Source: Chloroflexota bacterium
GTDB lineage: Bacteria; Chloroflexota; Anaerolineae; DTLA01
Direction: 5' to 3'
DNA length: 32,383 bases
Assembly: GCA_014360805.1 (NCBI GenBank)
Contig: JACIWU010000037.1
Coordinates: forward strand, 1-32,383
Shown here piece by piece: positions 23,347 to 29,314 of the stretch (position 1 is its first letter; each line of letters starts with the position of its first letter). The notes under the pieces are model-generated. The model had not been told where the DNA came from, ran no database searches, and saw only the letters and a list, made by a program, of their open reading frames with translations. The translations under genes were made by a program, and so were the position numbers.

Positions 23347-23382
23347 AAGGCGCGACGCACCTCCGGAAGTGCGTCGCACCTT
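23347..23382. repeat. 36-base hairpin element, second copy
   Basis: It matches the element at 8615-8650 with three changes (in the left arm and loop), so the stem now has some mismatches. TCTTGTGTGGGGGACC precedes it, resembling the bases before the first copy. It lies between gatC and the lipoprotein gene. Confidence 0.8.
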
Positions 23383-23489
23383 TGGTTTCATCGCTCACCC
23401 CAGGGTGGTGATTCCTCCGGCATCATCGCACTGCGGCCAGAAGGCTACAAGTGCAGCGCAGGTGGGCAAGTTGCCTTACGGCATGGCCG

Positions 23490-23873
23490 CTACTGCCTCG
23501 GCATGCGCGCCAAGATGACGATCTCGGAGGCGCTAGCCTGGACGGGGTAGGACTCCATGACGGGGCCGGTGAACCTGGCGGTTACCAGTGCGCCGAACTG
23601 GAGGTCGTCCCACGACGCCTTGACGTAGCCGTCGCCCTTCTTCTCCCAGATGCGCGTGGACTTGGACACGGCGACGATGGCCTTGTCGTAGCGGTTGCCC
23701 TCAACCTTCTCGCCCTCAATGCGGATGCGGCCCAGCACGTCGGCCAGTTGGCCGTCCGCAGGCTCAACGTTGGAGATGTTGCCCTTGATGTCGTAGTCGG
23801 CGCTGGGGGCTGCGGGCTTGCACCCCGCCAGCAGGGCGGCGATGAGCATGAGCGTCGCGATTGTGCGGAACAT
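23490..23873 (-). CDS. Lipoprotein, DUF3221-like
   Basis: A 127-residue secreted lipoprotein. The signal peptide ends in lipobox LLAGC (Cys at about 18), followed by a small beta domain of the kind seen in DUF3221 proteins: GNISNVEPADG, ILVEG-like RIRIEGEKVEGNRYDKAIVAVSKSTRIW, then LQFGALVTARFTGPV. The role is unknown; it would sit on the outer face of the membrane. The ATG at 23873 follows GGAGG at normal spacing, and the frame to 23930 lacks support. It is probably a single-gene unit. Confidence 0.8.
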   Translation of the reverse strand: MFRTIATLMLIAALLAGCKPAAPSADYDIKGNISNVEPADGQLADVLGRIRIEGEKVEGNRYDKAIVAVSKSTRIWEKKGDGYVKASWDDLQFGALVTARFTGPVMESYPVQASASEIVILARMPRQ

Positions 23874-24118
23874 GGGAACCTCCGTGAAATGTGATTCGTA
23901 AAACGCAAGGCGCGAAATGTGATGCTTCACAAGATAGACGACAGGGGAGGCGGGGTGGTTCCGTCGTCAGCCGGTGAAGGAGGGCGGCCGAGGCTGCCTG
24001 GTCTGTCAAAACCCCTCATCACCCACAGCCCCCATCTCGGCATAGCGCCGACGCAATGACAGGGGCAGGCGCCTCGCTGCCTCCCTGATTACTCCCAATG
24101 CGCGAAGAGCGGCATCAC

Positions 24119-24505
24119 TCACTCAACCTGTCTCAGTCTCGCAAGCCCCTCTAGAACCGATCGCGACAGTTCAATGTCAGCGACTGCCGTGTCCGCTAGT
24201 CTTCGCACACGGTCATCATAGTCTGCTTTGTTCCGATCATTCCGCAATCGGTCCAGGTTCTGGCTAATCTGTCTGCGCATCTTGTCAGAACTTTTCGTGA
24301 ACTCCTCACGCACTGCTCTGTGAACATCATGTCCTGTGGACAGATGGCGTCCTTCGGCGAGCAAGCAATTCCGCGCTTCGCAGAAAGCTGCGTAGTAGGC
24401 GCGGCTGATGGCCGCTCGTAGACGCGCCTCTTGCCCTGCCGGGCGCACATCTTGCCCTACGAGTTCCTGTGCCAGTCTTAGGTATTCCGACCAATCAAAG
24501 CTCAT
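24119..24505 (-). CDS. HEPN domain protein
   Basis: A 128-residue all-helical protein of HEPN type. It shows LRAAISRAYYAAFCEARN (about 29-46) and RLRNDRNKADYDD (86-98), the latter marking the family's second conserved helix. HEPN toxins that cut RNA carry R-x4-6-H. Here the His position is not filled (R-N-D-R-N-K-A-D-Y), so RNase activity is uncertain. It is the third gene of a cassette. Its ATG overlaps the upstream stop (ATGA), so its production is coupled to the middle gene. GC is lower than that of the flanking tldE and lipoprotein genes. A role as toxin, antitoxin or effector is inference. Confidence 0.82.
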   Translation of the reverse strand: MSFDWSEYLRLAQELVGQDVRPAGQEARLRAAISRAYYAAFCEARNCLLAEGRHLSTGHDVHRAVREEFTKSSDKMRRQISQNLDRLRNDRNKADYDDRVRRLADTAVADIELSRSVLEGLARLRQVE

Positions 24506-25038
24506 TGGAACTCCACATGAATGCAGAGTTTACCCTGTGCTTCATCAATCTTGTCAAGCCACCACTCTTGGTCCAGTTGGTTCAGTTTCTGCAAGGCTTC
24601 ATCAGGTGGCAGATCTGCCTGCACGAATGCGAACAACTCACGATCTGCAGGCGCTTCCGGATCTGTTATGACCTCAAGCACAACCCTGGAGGCATGACCA
24701 AACACCTCGGCGATCTTACGGCGTGCTTCTATCAGAAGAGGCGCCAGGAAAGGGTAGGCGCCTAGAAACTGGACTACCTCGTCTCGCCGTACGAAGTCAT
24801 ACAACGTGCTGATCCCCTGAACCTGCAATTCAGAGTCGCGGACAATGGACGCCCCTCTTTCGAGCCAAGTCCCTGATCGCTGGAATTCGCGGGCGGCTAA
24901 GAAGAGACTGCTGTCTGTGCTGGCACGCGGTGCCGACGACTGTACTGCTGAAACGCTTTTGACAGGCGCAAGCCATTTGGTCCCGCCGAGCGGGAACGCT
25001 GCTCCAGATCTTTGTGGCCGGACGGTCAAGCAAGTCAT
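24502..25038 (-). CDS. Conserved-type protein of unknown function, middle gene of the cassette
   Basis: A 178-residue protein. Residues 1-50 are variable-looking and may be disordered. From about residue 70 it has a compact domain: FLAPLLIEARRKIAEVFG, then VVLEVITDPEAPADRELFAFVQ, then EALQKLNQLDQEWWLDKI and a closing strand CIHVEF. No catalytic motif such as GSxxxxD of minimal nucleotidyltransferases is seen, so it is not an MNT antitoxin. It overlaps the TIGR04255 gene and the HEPN gene by ATGA at each end, which implies fixed stoichiometry. Its role could be that of a partner or antitoxin (inference). Confidence 0.75.
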   Translation of the reverse strand: MTCLTVRPQRSGAAFPLGGTKWLAPVKSVSAVQSSAPRASTDSSLFLAAREFQRSGTWLERGASIVRDSELQVQGISTLYDFVRRDEVVQFLGAYPFLAPLLIEARRKIAEVFGHASRVVLEVITDPEAPADRELFAFVQADLPPDEALQKLNQLDQEWWLDKIDEAQGKLCIHVEFQ

Positions 25039-25781
25039 TGTTCAGGTGTCTCCTCAAACATTTGCCGCAGCCGATCGGTTAGGCAGGCTTCAAAAACCTC
25101 CTCCACACGGCTGTGTGCCGCGTCTATCCACGTAAGCACATCGTCTAGCTGCACTTGGCCAGGTTCCGCCAGGAAGTAATCCAGATCAAGCATAACCGCG
25201 AGCGCATCGGGCTTCTCAATAGCAGCAGTTGCCACTTGAAGCCTGAGCCTGTCCCTGCCGTTCTGGTAAGGAACCTCGATTCCCACCATGAAGGGCCCGT
25301 AGTCTTGAGGCAAATTGGGTCCTACAAAGGGCCGAAACTCTAGATAATGTTCCAGATCAACTCGCTGACCAGGTATCTCGATGCGATTGATGTATCGTAG
25401 CCCAATTCGCTGAAAGCCTTCTGGTCGTGCGACGTCGCGGTAAGCAGAAAAGCCTTGCTGAATCAAAGGCAAGAACTCCCGCCAAGTCGGGTATGGCTTG
25501 AGGTGGTTAACGGCCAGTAAGTCGCGATCCACCTGCACTAAGGCTTTCTCATCCTCACGCAGAAATTGCATTCGGTCGGCCGTCAACACCTGCTGCCCGA
25601 CTCCGTCCGGCGTAGCGGTTACACTGAGTTCAACTATTCTCGCCTGTCGTCTTTTAGGAAATCTATCTCGTATCTTCTCATAGACAAGACCTGGGATGGC
25701 CAAATCCCATGGCTGACCGGGCTTAAAGCGAAACTCACACAATGCTTCAACAACTGGGGGGTTCCGATATCGCCTACCCAT
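25035..25781 (-). CDS. TIGR04255 family protein
   Basis: A 248-residue protein with the features I recall for the sporadically distributed TIGR04255 family: an N-terminal YRNPPVVEALCEFRF strand, then IPGLVYEKIRDRFP, a central GFQRIGLRYINRIEIPG, and a helical C-terminus (WIDAAHSRVEEVFEACL). The molecular function is unknown. The ATG at 25781 is chosen because AGGAGGTG lies seven bases before it; an ATG at 25841 extends the frame but lacks a good site. It leads the three-gene cassette, which is transcribed from the promoter at 25915-25943. Its lower GC compared with tldE suggests the cassette was acquired. Confidence 0.85.
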   Translation of the reverse strand: MGRRYRNPPVVEALCEFRFKPGQPWDLAIPGLVYEKIRDRFPKRRQARIVELSVTATPDGVGQQVLTADRMQFLREDEKALVQVDRDLLAVNHLKPYPTWREFLPLIQQGFSAYRDVARPEGFQRIGLRYINRIEIPGQRVDLEHYLEFRPFVGPNLPQDYGPFMVGIEVPYQNGRDRLRLQVATAAIEKPDALAVMLDLDYFLAEPGQVQLDDVLTWIDAAHSRVEEVFEACLTDRLRQMFEETPEQ

Positions 25782-25914
25782 CGGATCGCACCTCCTGGCG
25801 TGTTGCATCAGGATTTCAGAGTTCTTGCCACATGAGTTCATACGGGCGTGTTGAGAGGATGCCTTTCCTGCTCACTCCCGACTGCCATGGCGTATGTCCA
25901 ACGTCCGTAAATTC

Positions 25915-25943
25915 ATTATGACACAACTGGGTGCAAAACGCAA
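25915..25943 (-). promoter_or_regulatory. Sigma-70-like promoter for the TIGR04255/HEPN cassette
   Basis: On the minus strand, TTGCGT (25943-25938) and CATAAT (25920-25915) are separated by 17 bases. The expected start near 25908 gives a leader of about 127 bases before the ATG at 25781. No clear operator dyad was seen in the leader. Confidence 0.65.
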
Positions 25944-25974
25944 CACGAGCGGGCTCAAACCGCTTCCGCCACTC

Positions 25975-27318
25975 CTAAAACTCCGTCGTCCCCGTGAAGC
26001 GGAAGCCCGCCAACCGCACCGCCGGAACGCGCACCCCGCCGATTTCAAAGCGGGACACCAGCAGCCGCGTCTCCCTGCCGATGCCCTCCACGCGGTTGAA
26101 GGCGTCCAGGTAACTCTCGGTGAAGCGCAGGTTCTTGACCGCATAGGCGATCTCGCCCCCCTCCACCCAGAAGGTACCGTCGCGGGTCATGCCCGTTACG
26201 ACGGCCTTCGCCGGATGCACGGGGACCGTGTAGTGGAACCGCGTAACCAGCAGCCCCTTGTCCAGGCCCGCGATCAACTGTTCCGGCGACGCAGTCCCCG
26301 GCGCCATGAACAGGTTGAGCGGGAAGGGGCCTTGGGGGTTGGGCATGGGCAGCGAGTGGCCGGTGCTGGCGACGCCATCCTTGAGCGCCGTCGCCGAGTC
26401 GTGCACGACGCCCACCGCCACGCCGCCCTGGATCAAATCCACCCGCTTCTTGGGCGCGCCCTCAAAGTCAAAGGGCAGAGGCAGGCCCGAAGGGTCAAGC
26501 CCATCATCCCAGATGGAGACCGAGGGCGACATGATGGGCTGGCCGAACTTGCCGGCCATGAACGAGCGGCCCTCCTGCACCGCCAGCGCCGAGAAGGCCA
26601 GGTAGCCCATGATGCTCACGATGTCGGCGGTGGCATACGCTTCCAGGACGACCGGATACTCGCCGGCGGGCAGCGGCCGAGGGTTGCGGCTTCGCAGCGC
26701 CTTGTCCACCGCCTCGGCGGCCAGGGCCTCCACGTCCAGATGGCGCACGTCCACGGCGGCGGCCTCGCTGTAGCCCGAACTGTCGTCGCTCATGATGACG
26801 GAGTTGACGTCGGCCACGGTGCCCGCGCTGTGCACGAAGTGGCCCAGCGAGTTGGCGACGCCCATCTCCCAGATGGCCGTGCGGAAGGCGCCGGCGGCGG
26901 TGAGACCCTTCTCGCGGGCCAGGGTGCAGAAGACGCCGGCGGCGCGCGCCCGCAATTCGGGCGAGGCGTTGGCGGTGGCCTCCGAGAAGGCTACGGCCAG
27001 CGGCACGGGTTGGGGCGCGGGCATGGGGGGCGTGTTGGGGTTCTCGGGTTGCAGACCGGCCACGAGCATGGCGGTTTCCAGCGCCCGCTCCAGTCCGTCG
27101 GCGCTCAAGTCGTTCGTCGTGGCCACGCCGGTCCGCTGCCCGATGACCACCCGCAGGCGCACCACGGCGTCGGACTCGGCCACGTTCTGGTGGATGTACG
27201 AGTTGGCGAAGCGCGTCAGGGCGCTATCGCCGGCCTGAAGCAGAACTTCGGTCTGGTCTGCCTTGGACTTGGACAAGACCTGGTCGGCCAGTTTGCGAAA
27301 TCCCTTTTCTCCGAGCAT
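25975..27318 (-). CDS. tldE: TldE/PmbA subunit of the TldD/TldE peptidase
   Basis: A 447-residue PmbA/TldE-type protein. TldE lacks the zinc site and partners TldD. The pair cuts unfolded or leader peptides (microcin B17 maturation and CcdA turnover in E. coli). The sequence runs from VLLQAGDSALTRFANSYIHQN through TAGAFRTAIWEMGVAN-like strands to the conserved C-terminal KAVVTGMTRDGTFWVEGGEIAYAVKNLRFTESYL (about 380-413). No HExxxH is present, as expected. AAAGGAG precedes the ATG. It follows tldD by 85 bases on the same strand. No RiPP precursor was seen nearby, so the local substrate is unknown. Confidence 0.93.
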   Translation of the reverse strand: MLGEKGFRKLADQVLSKSKADQTEVLLQAGDSALTRFANSYIHQNVAESDAVVRLRVVIGQRTGVATTNDLSADGLERALETAMLVAGLQPENPNTPPMPAPQPVPLAVAFSEATANASPELRARAAGVFCTLAREKGLTAAGAFRTAIWEMGVANSLGHFVHSAGTVADVNSVIMSDDSSGYSEAAAVDVRHLDVEALAAEAVDKALRSRNPRPLPAGEYPVVLEAYATADIVSIMGYLAFSALAVQEGRSFMAGKFGQPIMSPSVSIWDDGLDPSGLPLPFDFEGAPKKRVDLIQGGVAVGVVHDSATALKDGVASTGHSLPMPNPQGPFPLNLFMAPGTASPEQLIAGLDKGLLVTRFHYTVPVHPAKAVVTGMTRDGTFWVEGGEIAYAVKNLRFTESYLDAFNRVEGIGRETRLLVSRFEIGGVRVPAVRLAGFRFTGTTEF

Positions 27319-27403
27319 GGGAACTCCTTTCAGTCAGCCTGTGGCCGTGGGCCTCTCGTCATGCTCCATGGCGCGGCGGAAGGCCAACGGCAGTGCGTCG
27401 GTG

Positions 27404-28849
27404 TCATCCTTTCATCACGCCAACCTGGACGTTGCGGAAGCGTGCGGGGGCGGTGCCGTGGCCTACGTGGGCCACCTGGGGGGGCTGGCCCTTGCCGCAG
27501 TTGGGCGTGCCCCACACGTTCCAGTGATTGCGGTTGCAGATGGCGTCGCAACCCGCCCAGAACTGCGGCGTGATGCCCGTGTATGTGGCGTTCTTGTACA
27601 GTTGGCCCATCTTGCCGTTCTTGATTTGGTAGGCGACCTCGGTGCCGAACTGGAAGTTCAGCCGCTTGTCGTCAATGCTCCAACTCTTGTTCATCTCCAT
27701 GTAGATGCCGTCGTCGGTGTCGGCGATGAGGTCGTCAAAGTCCCACTCTCCCGGTTCCAGGTTGATGTTGGTCATGCGGATGATGGGGATGCGGTTCCAG
27801 CCGTCGGCGCGCATGGTGCCGTTGCTGCGCTGGCCCAGGCGTGCGGCCGTCTCTCGCGACGTGAGGTAGCCCACGAAGATGCCCTCGCGCACGATGGGGG
27901 TTCGCTGCGCTTCCACGCCCTCGTCGTCGTAGCCGAAGGTGCCCAGGCCGCCGGGGATGGTCGCGTCGGCGGTGATGTTGACGATGGGAGAGCCGTAGCG
28001 GAACGTGCCCAGTTTGTCCAGGGTCAGGAAACTGGTGCCCGCGTAGGCGGCCTCCATGCCCATGACGCGGTCCAGTTCAATGGGGTGGCCGCACGATTCG
28101 TGCACCTGGAGGGCAAGTTGTGTCGCGTCCAGGATGATGGTTGTAACGCCGCTGGGGCAGACGGGCGCCGTCAGGAGCATGACCGCTTCTTCGGCCACGC
28201 GCGGGGCATTGCCCACCATGTCTATCGCCTCCAGCAGTTCGTAGCCTGCCGTGCCCTGGTGCCTGCCGAAGGAGTTGGGGTACGAACGCTGCTGCACGTC
28301 GTCGTTGCCCACGGCCAGGGCCTGCAACCCGCCGCCCGTCTCCACGATTTCCTGCTCAATGTACGCCCCCTCGGTGTTGGCGAAGGTTTTTTCCTCGCGG
28401 ATGAACGCCGCCGACGACTCGGCCACGACGATGCCTTTGACGGCGCGCATGGCGGAATCGGCAGCCAGCAGAAGATCCAGCGTCTTCTCCAGCGGCACCG
28501 AGAACGGGTCAACCTTGACGGGCGTGCGGTACGTGCCCACGTGCGCCACCGGCTCGCCCAGGTTCACTGGCTCCAGTTTGAACAGCGCGCTGGCCCTGGC
28601 GATTTCCACGGCCAGGGCGGTAACCCGATCCACCTCCCGCGGCTCCAGCCGCGCGCTGGATGCGAACCCCCACGCGCCGTCCACTACCACACGCACGCCG
28701 AAGCCTTCGGTCGTGTAACTCTCCAGCGACGCCACCTCGCCATTCTTCACGGTGATGGAGCGGCTGGCGCGGCGCACGATGCGCATGTCGGCATAGGTTG
28801 CGCCCTTGACTTTGGCCAGGTTCAATGCGCGATCGGTCAGTTCTTTCAA
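27404..28849 (-). CDS. tldD: TldD zinc metallopeptidase subunit
   Basis: A 481-residue zinc peptidase subunit. The active-site motif HESCGH (HExxxH) lies at residues 250-255, and the conserved Cys region NCGKGQPPQ near the C-terminus supplies another ligand. The rest follows the family (KNGEVASLESYTTEGFGVRV, then GLGTFGYDDEGVEAQRTPIVREG). The start is taken as TTG at 28849, because GGGAGGTGG lies just upstream and the protein then begins MKELTDRALNLA, as in relatives. A GTG start at 28888 would add 13 residues but would place that ribosome site inside the gene. It works with TldE downstream. Confidence 0.93.
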   Translation of the reverse strand: MKELTDRALNLAKVKGATYADMRIVRRASRSITVKNGEVASLESYTTEGFGVRVVVDGAWGFASSARLEPREVDRVTALAVEIARASALFKLEPVNLGEPVAHVGTYRTPVKVDPFSVPLEKTLDLLLAADSAMRAVKGIVVAESSAAFIREEKTFANTEGAYIEQEIVETGGGLQALAVGNDDVQQRSYPNSFGRHQGTAGYELLEAIDMVGNAPRVAEEAVMLLTAPVCPSGVTTIILDATQLALQVHESCGHPIELDRVMGMEAAYAGTSFLTLDKLGTFRYGSPIVNITADATIPGGLGTFGYDDEGVEAQRTPIVREGIFVGYLTSRETAARLGQRSNGTMRADGWNRIPIIRMTNINLEPGEWDFDDLIADTDDGIYMEMNKSWSIDDKRLNFQFGTEVAYQIKNGKMGQLYKNATYTGITPQFWAGCDAICNRNHWNVWGTPNCGKGQPPQVAHVGHGTAPARFRNVQVGVMKG

Positions 28850-28871
28850 GGCCCACCTCCCATGTAAGGTT

Positions 28872-28950
28872 GTAACCGCGAATAACACGAATCAGGAAAC
28901 GCAAATTGGTAAGGTTATAACCGCGAATAGCGCGAATCTACGCGAATTGG
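28872..28950. repeat. Degraded AACACGAAT repeats
   Basis: GGTTGTAACCGCGAATAACACGAAT and a diverged copy (GGTTATAACCGCGAATAGCG) lie head to tail, followed by CTACGCGAATTGG. They resemble the words at 8482-8556 and 15763-15792. They occupy the gap between divergent tldD and the FmdB-type gene. Confidence 0.6.
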
Positions 28951-28999
28951 GAACGCTGGGAGCGCGAGATTCTTTGCGGCCTCTCTGCTCAGAGCCGAT

Positions 29000-29027
29000 T
29001 TGACCTTCCTCGCCAGTCGCGTACAAT
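29000..29027 (+). promoter_or_regulatory. Sigma-70-like promoter for the FmdB-type gene
   Basis: TTGACC (29000-29005) and TACAAT (29022-29027) are separated by 16 bases. The expected start near 29034 gives a leader of about 32 bases. Confidence 0.8.
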
Positions 29028-29065
29028 TATGGCGTGTCCATCTATGCGAAATCAGGAAGAGCACG

Positions 29066-29305
29066 ATGCCTGTTTACGAATATGTTTGCCCCGTATGCAT
29101 GACGAAATTTGAGGCGTTGCGTCCGATGAGCCAGGCCGACGCCCCGATTGCGTGCCCCAAGTGCGGGAGCACAGAGGCCCGTCGCGGCCTGTCTGTCTTC
29201 GCCGCGCTGTCCAAGGGGAGCGGCGGCGAAACCCGCACGGTCGCGGGCACGGGGTCGTCCTGCGCCACTTGCGGCTCGCACTCCTGCGCCACCTGCGGGC
29301 ACTGA
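29066..29305 (+). CDS. FmdB-type zinc ribbon protein
   Basis: A 79-residue protein with the FmdB/CxxC_CxxC regulatory-type zinc ribbon. MPVYEYVCPVC and IACPKCG supply Cys8, Cys11, Cys30 and Cys33 for one zinc. The C-terminal tail has a second cluster, CATCGSHSCATCGH (Cys66, 69, 74, 77; His72, His79), made of a repeated CATCG unit. The tail may bind another metal ion. The family is widespread and its function is poorly known; early work linked it to regulation of formamide use. The ATG at 29066 follows AGGAAG and starts as in relatives. It is a single-gene unit with its own promoter, convergent with the Lon-like gene. Confidence 0.9.
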   Translation: MPVYEYVCPVCMTKFEALRPMSQADAPIACPKCGSTEARRGLSVFAALSKGSGGETRTVAGTGSSCATCGSHSCATCGH

Positions 29306-29314
29306 GCACGCCGT

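Noticed and set aside
25894-28867. Long plus-strand frames opposite tldE and tldD (559 and 534 codons)
   Set aside because: The minus-strand genes have full family motifs. The opposite frames are low-complexity Val/His/Arg-rich shadows.
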